NCBI GenBank assembly: GCA_946122785.1
Contig: CAMGYJ010000010.1
Location: 53,134,162-53,198,161, forward strand
From: Linum tenue
Lineage: Eukaryota > Streptophyta > Magnoliopsida > Malpighiales > Linaceae
DNA: 64,000 nucleotides
Direction of reading: 5' to 3'
A program made the translations under genes and the position numbers. The notes beneath the pieces are model-generated. The model saw only the letters and a program-made list of their open reading frames with translations, did no database searches and had not been told where the DNA came from. The number at the start of each line of letters is the position of its first letter. The first letter of the stretch is position 1. Below, in pieces: positions 1 to 14,296 of this stretch.

Positions 1-3000
1 AGCATACATCTGGCTCGAATCATACTGACCATACGCTGCTGGCTGAGGAGATACAGTTTTCCCATACCCCACCGGAGCTGCACCGGCAGGGGCAGACACA
101 GCAACAGGAGCTGCAGCATAGCTCCCCGGTTGTGCCACTGACTGATCATAGCTTGGTTGAGCTGGTGCAGCAGCAGCTGCTTGCGCTGGCTGAGCATAGA
201 CCTGATGTGCAGGATCTTGTGCTTGATAACCATAACCAGTAGCAGCAGCAGTGTTCTGAGTGGTGGCAGCCTGATCAGGATAGCCTTGCGAAGGTTGATA
301 TGATCCATATGCTGCAGGGGCAGCCTGGCTATAAGCAGGTACAGGCTGTCCACTCGGCTGAGCTGGAACCTGAGAATACCCATCATTTGCAGAACCATAT
401 GGAGGATACCCAGATTGGTAAGAATACTGCTGTTGAGCTGTTGGAGCACCTTGACTGTATGCTTGACTCGGTTGACCATACGGCTGAGGAGGCTGGCCCT
501 GTGCTTGCATGGGGTAAGCCGGTGGTTGCTGCTTGCTGTATTGTTGATGATGAGTTGGATATCCCGGATAACCTGGCTGTGAATTGGCATGTCCATACTT
601 TGGTTCGTCATATCCATGGCCATAGCCTTGCTGAGGTTGTGCCGGCTGGGGATAAGAAGGTTGATGCCCATAATCATGTCCATAACCATAATTCGTTGCA
701 GGAGCAGGACCAGGCGGGTGGCCAGAGACTGGTGGAGCAGCAGGGTGGTCAGACATGTGGCCTCGTTGACCACCGTAGTAATCATAACCACCACCACCAG
801 GTGGCATATTCGGAGGAGGTCGTTGCTCCCAACCAGGACCATAGTTCGTTCTGTGACCCATGTGCTGCTGTGGGGGGTAATTACCATAACTTGGAGGTGG
901 GTAGTGCATGCCATGCTGCGGTGGATATGGAGGTCCTCGGTGGTGGTAATCATAAGGAGGCATTGGTTGGGATGGATGAGGGCCTCGAGGTGGACCCCAG
1001 TGGTTCGGGCCACTGGGTCCACGAGATCGATACGATTGCTGCTGGTTGAAACCCCCAGAAAGAGATGATGATTGCTTCACGTTCTAACATACAAACAAAA
1101 AAACTAGTTAGAACAATAAACTAGATTCGGCAACAGGAGAATGTTGACTCAAGAGGCGATACACTATTGAAACCTGCACATACAGAACATGAACATAGGA
1201 CGATATTTAAAGAAACACCGAAGTGAAATCAACAGTTGAATGATGAAAGCATTATCGTGGTACAACTGAGCCTTCATAAGAATGAAACTAGTTATGGATA
1301 TCCAATAGAATCATCAACCACAACAAGGCATGCTGAAATCGAACTTTTCGAAGAAAACAAATACCAAACCTAATTCTTACTCAATTGCTCAACAATTAAA
1401 TCTATCAGCTACCACCAGTATGATAATATTACCATGAGATCATATATTAAAGGGCAAAATTGGAGACAAGAAACCAAGCAGAAATGCAGAATGAGCTGCA
1501 AGTGCGAACGAACTGTTCCCAAATCTACAGTAGGCATTTCATGCACACATCATTTTAGAAATTATTACTATTTTGCATCATGCAGACGGCGAATGATTGC
1601 TGCATTCGTTAATGGGAGTTGGCCACGATGAGCCAAAAATTCAATAGAAAAAAATGAGGAGAAACAGCAATTGTGAACTGCCCTTGCAAGTTGCAATGTC
1701 TAGAAAAACAGAAGTACACACTTGCCGAACAGCTGAATACAGCCACTTATGCTTGTAGTTCACAGAGGGCACAAGAATTCCGCACCAACCTTAACGACAA
1801 AAGAGGGGAAAAAACAAAATAAACCGTTAACATAATAAAGCGCACCTCAAAACTAGTATTATACCAACACAATCATCATGGGTAGTTACACTGTGAACAT
1901 AAAAGTAGATGCCAGTTGCATAGGTAGGAGATTGTGAACGAAATAGGCAAGCAGTGTTCTAATCATCTGAACCAGATGCTTGGGTTGACAATATTCATGC
2001 ATAGAAGCACAACGTACACCATACTATTGAAATGTCCAGCAGGCTATGACTTTCACGAAGAGAAACTGTTTTTCTACCAAAGGTCTAGAGAATAGGATAG
2101 GTTGCTACAAAGCACCATGGTTCACAAAAAGCCACTGATTTTGGATTCTCAACTTTGAAGTCTCAAAGCAGTCTTACCAACTATTAACCTCCTGCAAGTG
2201 CGAGATATAAAGCCTGATACCTCTCTTCTGTGGATGACAATGAATAGTGGTTGTCTATTGCTACACCAAGAAAGCAATGCTGACCCCATTGGAAAGGCCA
2301 TAGTGTAATCTGCAGTTTTAAATTCAACCAGTTCGATATCGGCACCTTCAATATGAAAAAGTCAAGGCAACCGGCATCTCGGATGGAATATATGATCTAG
2401 CTAATAGCACTCAAGCGATCTCCACTGGTCCATGGTTCATCAATACCATAAATTCCCATGATTGTGTACAAGATCTCAGTCTCACTGTAATGGAAGACCA
2501 TCAGACGGATCTTCCCAAATGGATAGTAACTTAGTAAAGGTCTCATCAAATGAATCAGGACATATCCACTTTTGGCTTTGGCAAAAAGAAGAAAAGGACT
2601 AGCAAGCACCTCTAAGCATGAACTTGCCACTTGAAAGAACACACAGAAATGAGTCTACAATCACAACAAAGCATTTATGATATGAAACCATTCACCAGAA
2701 ATCTAGCATCAAACTTCTGCTCTTCATACATAATGGTCAAACAGTGGCCAATGATCATCAGCACATCAAATATGAGTAGATATGCAGATTTATTCACTAT
2801 ATCTCCAAACATAAATAGCATGGCACTTTACAATCCATAATACCAAAGTAGAATATGAAGTTTAAAGATCTGGAATAGCTAAACCAAAGAGTACGGATGC
2901 CCAGAAGGAGAGCCATAGAAGCATAAAATGTTCATGGACTGATAAACATGGACCCATAATGCGAGTCAGAAAATGAATCTTACATTCAGTAAGTAGGTCA

Positions 3001-5366
3001 ACCAACAAACACATTACGGATTCCTTGCTACTTTTATGAGTCACAGACAATCTTCATGCAATACTTGCTCACAAACCTCAAACTGGGCATAGTAGCTTTT
3101 AGTTGACTTATGTAATAATGTATGCAACTAAAAATGGAAGCAACTTCACCAACTAACTTATGAAAGGACTATAAAGAGCACAAACCTGACTCATGACTTC
3201 CTTTATCAACTCACATGCCATATCAATTTGCTTCCTATCGCCAGTCACACGTACAGTCCTTTCTTTTGATCCATCTCCTTCAGGGAGATGTTGAGGAATT
3301 AACTAGTGGAAACTAAAAATGTCAGTTTCTGGTGGAGTTTCTTCACAAACATCAAGATCATGCTTGTAAGAAAATGCAACAGCCAAGTCCAACAATATCA
3401 GCTACCTGAATACGTGCTCCAGTTTTTGTTTGTAGACCCTTGATAGTATCCCCACCTTTTCCTATGATCAAACCAACCTGGGAAATTATAAAAGACATTA
3501 ATTTAATAGCAAGAAAAAAGAAAGCACGTTGATAAATAAATTGGTGGGATATGTGTCAGTGGAAGAAATATCTGTAAGCAACCTTCTCGTTTGGAACTTG
3601 CATCTCCAGTTGCTCTGCAACTGCAGCATTCTGAGCGCTAGGATGGCCCCTAGCAACAAGGGAAGGGGAACCTCCTGCATCAGCCTGCAATAGATATGGG
3701 GTAAATGCTGTAAAAATCGGCATTTTAAGGTGGTGAAAATGTTACACCAGTAGACTGAACAAATTGATATTGAACTAGGAGCAAAGCAGGATAAGCTACC
3801 TCAGCTATAACAGCCTGGATCAGCTTCTCAGCCTTCCTAATACTACCTAGAGTCCCTATTATTTCCACTGGTCTTGTCACACAACGTGGATCAGCATCTG
3901 AATCCCTTGTTATCTGTATCTTTGCCCCAGAGTTATACTGGAGGAAACGAATAGTGTCCCCACCTTTGCCAATAAGAACCCCAACCTAAAAAAGCAATAT
4001 TTGTGTCAATATTCATTTCAATATGACACAACACATTTGAAATCATACAAAAATAACCAAAAAAAGGATGGGTGACTCACATCATCAAATAGAAACTAAG
4101 GTCAACTTTAATTCTATACTTCACCATGTGTGTAACCATATAATTCATCTATATGTTCAGCCAATATCAATGAGAGATAAAAATTGTAAAAAAAAAAAAC
4201 AAGACCATCGCTGGAAACATCTATCATTGGCGTTACCATGACCTTAAGTTCTTTGTTCAGCCTGGGAGTTTTTTTCGTAGAAAATCTTGGGAGTGGTTTT
4301 CAGTTCTAGGCAAGTACAATGCATTCCCTGTATCTTGCTCCTGTATATTTTAAACTAATCATTCTTCACTTTCAGCAAGTAGAGATTTTAGAACTCCATA
4401 TTACATTATCAAGGAAATTCTACTTCAATATCTTAATTGTCCAAGTCAATATGAAAATTCCTTAACATAACATTGTCCAAAATAAACTAACTCTCAATAT
4501 TAACAAATGTTGCATTGGTGTACATAAACGCACCTTATCATTAGGAACTTCCACCCTACGAGTGGTAGTCTGATCATCGGATAGAGCTTCTTCCTCTGCT
4601 TCTTGTAGTGGTTGCCCGTCTTCCCCTTTTGGGAGCAGCTCATCAGCTTTAACTGGCTCCACATCCCCAGCAGAATCTGGTTTCTTTCCATCATTCTCCT
4701 CATCAACTCCAGCTGCAGCAGCATCTTCATTAAGAACTTTCTCCTCACTCTGCTCTCCTGCTTCCTGAATCCTCTCAGGAGCCTGCTGAGCACCACTCTC
4801 TTCCGGCACTTCACTCTTACCATTTTCATCACCAACAGCTTCGAGATTAGCACCTCCATCTGGCTTGCTTATCTCAAAGCCATTTTGACCAACTGTAAAC
4901 AGAAAAATAATCCTTGACTGTTTAGAACATAGTAGCTCTGAAATTTGTGCCAAGCTAGATACTTTAGCACCCACCCTAGACAGAAAAACAGAATAGCAGC
5001 TAACATTTCTAAATAACCAGCTGACTCAGACAGATAAAGGACCGATACAAGCAAACTAAATGATGTAAAGGATAACACTGTAAACTTCACACAAGCAATG
5101 CAATGCCGAATACCAGGCTCGTCCACCGGCTTATCCTCAACCCTAGCCCGCTTGACCTCCTGCGAATCCCCATCGATTGCAGACGAATCGTCGCCGCCGC
5201 CTTTGATTTCTTCCTTATCTTCCACAACATCAGAAGTCACCCCGGGCTTCTCGTCTTCCGCGACCGGAGCTTCAGCGGGTAGGTCCAATTCATCGTGCTT
5301 CCGCTTGTGATCCGTGTGGAGGGGAGGGCTCGAAGGCGCCGTCGCTGCAACCTCTTCCTCCGCCAT
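1..5366 (-). CDS. KH-domain RNA-binding protein (FUBP/KHSRP-like), 3' end outside window
   Basis: Predicted nuclear RNA- or ssDNA-binding protein with two KH domains. Exons on the minus strand are 5366-5114, 4892-4534, 3985-3800, 3684-3583, 3477-3406, 3302-3186 and 1083 to beyond position 1. All junctions have GT-AG sites and keep phase. The first two exons encode an acidic, Glu/Asp-rich N-terminus. KH1 carries the GKGG loop in VGVLIGKGGDTIRFLQ and KH2 carries it in VGLIIGKGGDTIKGLQ. Each KH domain is split across an exon junction just before its VG. The last exon (361 codons seen) is a Pro/Gln/Tyr/Gly-rich tail with repeated PYG, GYG and PAQP-like units, typical of plant KH proteins of this type. 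I chose the start at MAEEEV; an in-frame ATG 18 bases upstream would add MPLPLV. The 2.1-kb intron at 1084-3185 shows no coding signal. No stop is seen because the gene runs off the window. Confidence 0.88.
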
Positions 5367-6304
5367 TACAAGTGGAAGGGGCAAAATGCTACCAAGAAGC
5401 GAAGAGAGATTCGAATCTGTTAATCAAGATGCGAGCTTCCTGCAAATCGGAGCAAAAGGGTGGTCGGTGGTTTGGGAGAGAAGGAAGCCGAAATGGATGC
5501 GAGCGAGTGCGAGGGAGATTTGAGGAATGGCGGAGAGGGTTTAAGCCGTCTTTTTTATATTTTCATATTTATTTAATTTTTGCAGAAATTACTACTTTTT
5601 TGGGCCAAGGTTTGGGGAAGCTATAATTATACGGGCCTGAAATTTCGTCCAGTTGCGTTGGCGCCATAATTATGCGGCCCAGCTGTTGGCGGGCCAACCG
5701 AACTTCCGAACCGTTAACTAAACGGAGCGAGAAAGGAACGAACTTTGGTTATGTAACCGCCTTTTCTTCTTGTTAGGCAGATCTGCCCTTCTTCGCTGCT
5801 TTCTTCTTCTGGAATTTCCACTCTGTTATCTGCTGTACCTCTTCAATTTTACGCCATTGATTAATAAAGTTCTCGCAGTTGGAGAATTTCTTCATCTTCT
5901 GGGATTCATATATCCAGCTTTCTGCATTTGGCGCTTAGGGTTTAGCGATTCTCAGCTGCTGTCCACCTCCTCTTCAAGTTCCACGGCTCTTTCTGTTTTA
6001 TTTCGCTTGTTGTTCGGGAGATTGCTTTAGCCGCCAGTGTTGTTTGATTGATAAGTCGAGGAGTGCCCATTTGATAATTTGGTAGAATCTGAAATCCCCA
6101 TTTCCCATTAATTGGATTCGATTCTCAGTGATCGGGGCAGAAATTCAGTCTTTCGGTTGAAGCGAACCTATTTGATACTTTGCCTCAGAGAGCTAGTTTG
6201 GAAAGGAAGGAGGAAGTTTGTGTTTCTCGTGGTGCTGCTGTCTGGTGGGCTATCTGGGGTTTGAAGATTCTCATTTTCGGTATCTGATCGGTGAGGTTTT
6301 ATTG
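5367..6304. promoter_or_regulatory. Shared upstream region of the divergent KH and SGR2-like genes
   Basis: The start codons of the two genes face away from each other and are 938 bases apart, so this interval must hold both 5' UTRs and both promoters. The right part is T/C-rich, as expected for the leader of the SGR2-like gene. No further gene is visible. That it acts as a bidirectional promoter is inferred from the layout only. Confidence 0.5.
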
Positions 6305-9300
6305 ATGGCGGAGCCGGAATCGAAGCCTGAAGTTTCTGTGGAGACATCGCCTGATTTGCTTAAGAATACGCCATCGAACATTGCGCGGTTGGAAGATGTA
6401 ATAGAGCACTCGAAAGGTCGGCAGAAGTATCTTGCACAGACCAAAAGTCCATCTGATGGTGGTGACGTGAGGTGGTACTTCTGTAGGGTACCTCTAGCTC
6501 CAACAGGTAAGTTTGCTGCTGGGTTTTCTTATTAATGTTTAGTAGGGTGAAAAGTGTTTTACTTTTTCCTTGTTAGCGTTGATTTCACAACAGTGCCCCA
6601 TCATGCCCTTAGTGATTATTTATGCCCATCTTTCATGCACCTTTCGCCCGATCATAAAGAATTGCTTGTGTATTCGTGACGGAAAAATGGGTTCAAAGAG
6701 AGATTTCATGCTGCTGTTTTTATGCTCCTACAGAGTTAGCTGCATCTGTTCCTCGCAACGAAGTAGTAGAAAAGGGCGAATATTTTCGTTTTGGAATGAG
6801 AGATTCACTTGCAATTGAGGCTTCATTCTTGCAGGTCATACTTGTTATCCTTGTTGGCTGGTTGTGTCGCTTAGAGCATGAGTGATCGGCCTCCTTTTGA
6901 CATCTCAAAAGTCATTTTTATCACAGTTTTGCATCATATTTATTGAACCAGACGCTTGAGAATCCCATTGGTTGATGTGACCTGATGTTTTGTTATTGGC
7001 ATCTGCAGAATGAAGAAGGGTTGCTTTCTACTTGGTGGAAAGAGTACGCAGAATGTAGTGAAGGTCCAAGAGGACAACCATCTTCAAGCAAGAAGATAGA
7101 TGCCGAAGATTCTAATCTATTTGATACGGAGGAAGAAAGAGTTGGTGTGCCTGTGAAAGGAGGGTTGTATGAGGTATCTCTACAGAGTCAAACCATCTTT
7201 TATTGCCAGGATGACTCGGACTTCAGTATTCTTACTTCAGAGTGTTAAGTATTCATATCCTATGAGTTAATTTATGCAGGTAGATCTACCAAGGAGGCAT
7301 TGTTTTCCTGTTTACTGGAACGGAGAAAACCGGCGAGTCCTGAGAGGTCACTGGTTTGCTCGTAAGGGGGGCTTAGATTGGCTTCCTCTTCGTGAAGATG
7401 TTTCTGAACAATTAGAGGTGGCATACCGCAGCCAGGTTTGCTCAAATACCTACATTTTGGTACCGTGTGCTATTTGGTACAGCGATCCTATCATATGTTA
7501 TTGCTTGTTGCAAATTTTATTGTCTGAGATTGTGAATGCAGTCTGCATATTGTACTTCAAATGTATGCTACCTGCTTCCTTCAAGGCTTGACCTATCATT
7601 AGTTCCGATTCCCATATTACGAAGCTCCTCTGCTTCCTTAATTTTTGGTATATCTCCAGGTTTGGCATCGTAGAACATTTCAACCCTCTGGACTATTTGC
7701 TGCTCGTGTTGAACTGCAAGGATTTACACCAGTAGGTTCTTTTCCTCTAAGGTTCTTTTGCAAGTTTTGTTTCTGGACAGATGGCTAGATAAGAACAGTA
7801 TGGGTTATGCATCCAGGGACTTCATGCTCTTTTTATGGGTGAAGATGATACCTGGGAGGCTTGGCTCAATGTTGATGCTTCCGGTGTTGCTAGTATTGTT
7901 AATTTTAGTGGAAATGGGATTAAGTTAAGGCGTGGTTATTCTGCGCCGTCCTCAACAAAACCAACTCAGGTATATCTTCTGTTTCTTAGACCTATGATGT
8001 CCTTTATGTTGATAACTCGATGACATGCACAAGCACATAATAAAGAGCAAAAGTTGTCTTTTGAATATAGAATACGAGACAGTTCCTTGTTAATAATCTT
8101 TAGAATGAGTTTGCATTACCTGGTCAAATATAGATAGGTACAATGAGCTGTGCCTATTGTGATCATTTTCGTCTTTATGTGTTCCTCGGGGGGAAAATTC
8201 TAAGAGCATACTGGAAGAACCAACGTGTAGAATGCATCACTGTGACTTGAGTAAAAGATAAGTAAAAAAGTTCAGGAATTGTCTTGAACTTCTTTCTTGT
8301 TCTTCACTTGCTAGAGATAGGGGGCAGCAAGAATGATCTGTGTTACGTGATGCACAGATAAGATGATGTGATTAGGGTTAGACCGCTATTTTTTATGTGA
8401 AGGATTTTTCACTATTAAGGAGTAAATAGAAGTGGCAACTGGCACCAGACCTTTTCCATGCTATTTATGGTTAACAGATTGCAAAGTTAAAAATGCATTG
8501 GCTCATCTGTTGATAGCCACGGTCTTTTGATTAGGATGAATTGCGGCAGCAGAAGGAGGAGGAAATGGATGATTACTGCTCACAGGTTTGTATTGTTTTT
8601 CCTTTTAATAATTCACTATTTCGCATTCTTGCAGTGTAGATTTATTGTTTCTTCTACTGGTTGTTATGTTGCTTAATTCTGAGAAGGGTGCGAGTATTGG
8701 GGATCTGCGTCATGTTGGAGTCCTTTTTTCCTCTTTCATTATGTTGTAGTTCTGAAAATAATTGTATCTCCATTGTGCTGCATCATTTTTATGCTTTATT
8801 ATTCAATTAACTTCTAACTCAGCTATGTTCATTGAGTAAGATTCCTCTGCATCTGTCTGATCTAGGTTCCTGTACGACATGTGGTATTTATGGTCCACGG
8901 TATTGGTCAAAGGTTGGAGAAATCTAATTTGGTCGATGATGTTACCGAATTTCGACATATTACTGCGAGTCTTGCTGAAAGGCATCTAACCTCTCATCAA
9001 CTTGCTGCTCAGCGGGTTCTCTTTATTCCATGCCAGGTAAACAGAAAAGATACATGAATTACTACCTAAAAATGCAGTTTTATTTTTGAACTCCAAATTA
9101 TGTGAGGATGCATAACTAGTATCAGGAAGTGAGCAAACATCTAGTCCGTGACTTGTGATTTTGAGGAACTGTCAGGTTCCAGTTACCAGTGGGTTTGTGG
9201 TAGCTTCTGCAAGCTAAGAGCTATTTTATATTGGCCAATTAAATTTCCAGTTGTTATTTAATGGCAATTTATAAAAGCATATGAAAGCTTTTCTATCTGC

Positions 9301-12300
9301 TGAATGCCATACTCCATGGTATGAAATGGTGAGTGAAGATTTTGTGCTTTTATGTTTACATCTCTCAGTATGGTACTTAGACTGAATCGGGGGGTTGTAT
9401 TTCCTGAATTAGTAGATAAAAGTTAGGAGCCCTACTGCCTGTGTAACTGGCATTGAACTTCACTATGACGACTTCGCCTGAGAGTGTAGAAAATTTAGAA
9501 CAGACTTTGGTGGATTGCACTTCAAAATCATTATGTTGCCTACTTTCCCTACTACTGGGTTTCCTTATTGTCTTTTACTTTTCCTTATATTCACTGTCAG
9601 TCTTCATGATTGCTTCTGCTTATTTCTGATCATCATGTGATCTCAAATTGCATATTTAATACTTATTTGCAGTGGAGAAAGGGCTTGAAACTTAGTGGTG
9701 AAGCTGCTGTTGAAAAGATCACTTTAGATGGTGTACGTGGCCTTCGTGTGATGCTTGGTGCAACAGCTCATGACGTATTGTACTACATGAGTCCAATCTA
9801 CTGTCAAGATATTATTAATTCGGTAATGTTTATCCTGTATTTTTTCCAATAATTACCATACCTGGTTGTGCAAAATTAAAACATAAGTTCTATTCAAATT
9901 TACAAAATATATAGGCCATCATATTACAAAGATTACTTGTTAGTGCCCTCGCACCCTTTTGTTTGATGGTATGATTGTTTGTTATCTCCAGGTGTCAAAC
10001 CAGTTAAACCGTTTGCATTCAAAATTTCTCAAGCGAAATCCTGGGTATGATGGTAAGGTAAGCACCTGGTTAGACCCCACCTCCACTCATTTTCCCTCAA
10101 TGGATGTTAGCTTGCAGGAAAAGCATGTAACCTACTTTTTTGGTAAAGGTTTCCTTATATGGTCATTCGTTGGGGAGTGTTCTCTCTTATGACATCCTCT
10201 GCCATCAAGAGAACCTGTCATCCCCATTTCCTATGGAGTGGATGTACAAAGAACAGCCTTCCACTCCAAATTCACTCCCTGATGTGAATGAGGAATCTTC
10301 AATGCATAACCCTTTGCCCAAGCTGGATGGTACCTTTTCCACTGAACAAATAGTGGATTCTGCTGATGAGGCATCGACTCCAGTTCATGAAGTTAAGGCC
10401 ACGTCAGGGGAGTTCGAGAAAGCCGAAGGTTTTCCCAATTCGGATGACAATGGTCGAACCCTGTCTGAGGAAAAGGATGGGTTAGATAAAGATGCCACTA
10501 CGACAGTCGATGACTCAATTGAAGGACTGGAGAATGAGGCTGTCGAAAACTGCAAAGCGGATAATGTCAAAGAGGTTGAATTGTTGAAGGAAGAGGTTTG
10601 TTTCTGAATACTTTCTCCATTCTAAAAGCTTAATATTCACTTCGGCCTCTTAAGTTGTGGTTTTTCTAATTGTTTTTGTTAGATCAATTGCCTTAAAGCG
10701 AAAATGGCAGAATTGGAATCGAGGAGTGTGACTGGGCCTGCTTGCGGTGCGTTGCCTCAAAGCCATATTGTCCTTTATTCATTTTTTGTGTTTAATTTGG
10801 TTGGATTTTGTTAAGTTTTTATTTGTTGAACAGAAAGTAAGGAGATGCCTGAAACAAAAGCAAGCGAGTCCACATATGAGAATACCCCTACCACTTTGCA
10901 AAATGAACCACAGAATTACACCCCCTACATAAAGTACACAAAACTTGAATTTACGGTGTGTGCATCCTTTTTTTTTGTTTATGGACTGGCGTCCTTTGAA
11001 GTACAGTTTGCATAAGACAGATGTTTAAGTTGAAGTAGGTCTGCAGGAAATAATACTTATATGATCTTCATGGGTCTTCTATACCAGGTAGACACGTTTT
11101 TTGCTGTCGGTTCCCCTCTTGGAGTATTCCTCGCTCTTCGTAACATTCGTATCGGAGTTGGTACTACTTTACAGAAACCTTATATGTTCTTTATGCCATT
11201 GAATTCCAAATGATTCGTCTCCCGTGAATGATACCTGGTATCATTAGTTTTCCTGGGAGCATGACCTCACACATGTTCCTTTATTCTATATCAGGCAAAG
11301 GGCAAGAATATTGGATGGAAGAAAATATCACAGAGGAGATACCAGCCTGTAGGCAAATGTTCAACATTTTCCACCCATTTGATCCTGTAGCTTACAGGTG
11401 TGTGATCCAATTTGACTAGTCGCATTTTGTTACCTTACCTCCTACTTTCAGGCATTGTAAAATCGGTTGGTTTCCGGTCTTAAGAAAATGCTCTGAGTAT
11501 AGCATTAACATTTATGAAAGTACTACTTGGTATGATGTGTCGTGTGTCTCTTCTCTGTGTCATTTTCATACAGAATAGAGCCACTTGTATGTAAAGAATA
11601 CATCAACAGGCGTCCTGTCATTGTTCCTTACCACAGAGGTGGAAAGCGTTTGCACATTGGATTTCAAGTGAGCCTCTTTCAACCTAGTGCAAATTGGATT
11701 TGGTTTCTTCCTCCTCCTTATCTTTACTCTTTTCCTCTTTCTCCATCCATGTTCTCATACATTTTTCATGCAGGAATTTTCTGAAGATTTAGCTGCTCGG
11801 TCGCAGGCAATCAAGGATCGTTTAAATTCTGTAAGGGTGGGCCCTTTCGACTTCCATAATTTTTTTTCTTTCCAGAGTGATCCCGGATGAGTTGGGTTCG
11901 TCTTGACTTCACTTGGTCTTCTTTTGTGCATATGTTTGTCATCTTTTGTCTCTATGCTGAATCAGCATTTCTGATTACAGTCTAGCAATAGCTAATGCTT
12001 CACGAGTAAGGATTTTTGCTTGGTCCTCTAGTATTGTGTCAGAGAGGTTTTCTATGTTATATATTACTGAATGCAAGTATTACTTGGCTCCCTGGTTGTG
12101 TGGTTAGCTCCTTGATTGCTCTTTTCTTGAACCAACTGTACTGTAGTTTTGATGTGATTGTATGCTAGATGGATAACAGGTTACCCTAGTATGCAGGTCA
12201 AGTATATTTCATTTATGTTCACCCGTAACGAACCATGAAGTTGCTAATTTTTGTTATTTGAGCAGGTTAAAGTTCTTACAATGTGCCAGTCGAAAAATGA

Positions 12301-13419
12301 AAATAGCTTCGATGGTAAATAATATATTTTTATCGTCTGTTATCTCTTAGGCGAGGTTACTGGAATCTCACCAATCTGAATGTCTCCGGTAATCCGATGC
12401 ACTTATCTGTTTCAGGACAAGAGGAAAATGTTCAGGATAGGAATGAGAGAACATACGGCACTCTCATGATGGAAAGGTTGACTGGAAGTGAAGAAGGGCG
12501 AATAGATCACATGCTTCAGGTATGTATGGTACATTCCCATCATGTTTGCCCTCATCGAACCACATAATTACTCTTCACATTCCTTGTTACCGAATTCCCT
12601 TTTCTAGATTGTTTGTCATCTGAAAACAACATTATCTGCATGAGTAGATTGATCCAGGTGAGGAATGGTAAGACACTATCTGCCATTATTCATAGACTCA
12701 TAGTCAAAGGTATCAGCTTGGCACTCCGGCACTAGCATGTCCTGGGAGTTCAGTTTATTTTGAATTAATAGCTGTCTTTCGGTATTATTAGTACTATTAA
12801 TGATGATGATGGTGATGATGATTAGGATCAGTTCTCTAAGAACCTGCATTTGTTGTTTAGGCCCAATTTACAACTCATGCATGACAGTTAATCTCACATT
12901 CTTTGTCCAAGGTTTTGCTGAAAAGCAATAACTTGGCTCCCCTGGACAAGCAGTCATATCAATTAATCATTCTCATTCCCTTCTGATGAGGCTTTTGAAT
13001 CATGCAGGATAAAACTTTTGAACATCCATATCTACAAGCAATTGGAGCACATACGTAAGTATCTTATGGGGCTTAAAATATGTGCATTTTTCATCTGCCT
13101 GAACAAGTTTGCACTTACTAGCCTATATATATTCACATCGATTTTGTTTCACTTGGGGGCATTCAGGAACTACTGGAGGGATTGCGACACTGCACTCTTC
13201 ATCTTGAAACACTTATACCGGAACATATCGGACGAGGCCGATCACGACGATGAGACTGGCGAAGGAGACTCCTCGAGAGATGGAAATAGTGGCTGCGGTA
13301 CCTCGACATGGCAGGAACGGAGAGAGTCGGCAGAGGAGGAACTTCCTTTAACTTTCTCCGACCGACTGACCATGAAGAACTTCTCCAGGAAAGCAAAGAA
13401 ATTCATGAGGAAGTCGTGA
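6305..13419 (+). CDS. SGR2: SGR2-like DDHD-domain phospholipase A1
   Basis: Orthologue of Arabidopsis SHOOT GRAVITROPISM 2, a phosphatidic-acid-preferring phospholipase A1-like protein of the vacuolar membrane needed for shoot gravity sensing (family knowledge). I read 21 exons: 6305-6506, 6734-6834, 7009-7173, 7280-7435, 7660-7731, 7817-7969, 8535-8585, 8866-9036, 9673-9822, 9992-10057, 10149-10595, 10683-10746, 10834-10955, 11088-11160, 11295-11397, 11574-11667, 11774-11836, 12266-12314, 12416-12519, 13008-13054 and 13167-13419. They total 2706 bases (901 aa), in phase throughout, close to the family length. The lipase motif GHSLG follows KVSLY at the start of exon 11, and FMVHGIGQRLE lies in exon 8. 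Exon 11 continues into a long acidic linker. The DDHD-type region follows, with FFAVGSPLGVFLALRNI and MFNIFHPFDPVAYR. The C-terminus is basic (FSRKAKKFMRKS). No lesion is seen. Confidence 0.93.
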
Positions 13420-14296
13420 TAGCTCATCAGAGACAAACATGGTTGGTTATGTTCATAGGGTTTCCGTAGTAGGGCACAGAACAGTAAGCTGTATCTTTGT
13501 ACACAAACAATAAAAAGGGTATCTTGAAAAAGTTTATTTTGAAGCCTTGCCTCTACCACGATATGTACATAGAAACATGTGTGATTGTGAGTGTGACAAA
13601 ATGGGTGCACCAGTTGTATATAGACTTGGGACTGGGTGGCTGTTTGTTTGATTCTATGTTGTTTTTAAGTTTATCAGATAGATTGTAAGTAGTATCCAAT
13701 GTATAAAAAGTAAAATGATGTCTGCATCAATTCGTATCAGAGCTCGTTTCTGATTTTATGGAGGAACTAATTCCTTCAATCATATATCACGTATTTCTAT
13801 TCAATTCTCTCTATACTTCCGATTCTCGTTACCTGCATCATACAGTTCGACTTCAGAAACCACAGCAACAATCATTGTTCTAAATCATAAATTCTACCAG
13901 CAGAACAGCTTGCATCTCAGAAACAAAAGACTTGGTGGAGCATCTCCACTCCACTACTTTGAGAGTTGGAAGAGAGCTTCCTCTGACATCAAGCATTCCA
14001 AAAATGTTATATACCTTGCTTCTCTGATTCTCTCACTCCTTCCCTAGATCCTCCATGACAGCTTCAATGCCACTGGAATTAATAAAACCCTACCTTGTTC
14101 TTCACACAACTTCGCTTCCAATCCAACCTTACTCCACCTTCTTCCCCATCTTCTTCATCCCTTCCATTGCCTTTCCTTCCACAAAACCACCTGCAACCCA
14201 CAAACAAACCTACTCCAACTAAACTATAATAAACTGCAACCAAACCAACCACTCTTGACAGGTTTCCTCAAATATAAAGAAGCTGCCACTCGGAAA
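13420..14296. other. Intergenic: 3' end of SGR2-like gene and 5' leader of GH81 gene
   Basis: The left part (to about 13740) is likely the 3' UTR of the SGR2-like gene and contains an AATAAA-type signal near 13510. The right part is pyrimidine- and A/C-rich, as expected of a leader. No other gene or repeat is seen. Confidence 0.5.

Noticed and set aside
300..1068. Open frames on the plus strand across 300-1068
   Set aside because: They are shadows of the Pro/Gln/Tyr-rich last exon of the KH gene on the minus strand; the minus frame continues the KH protein.
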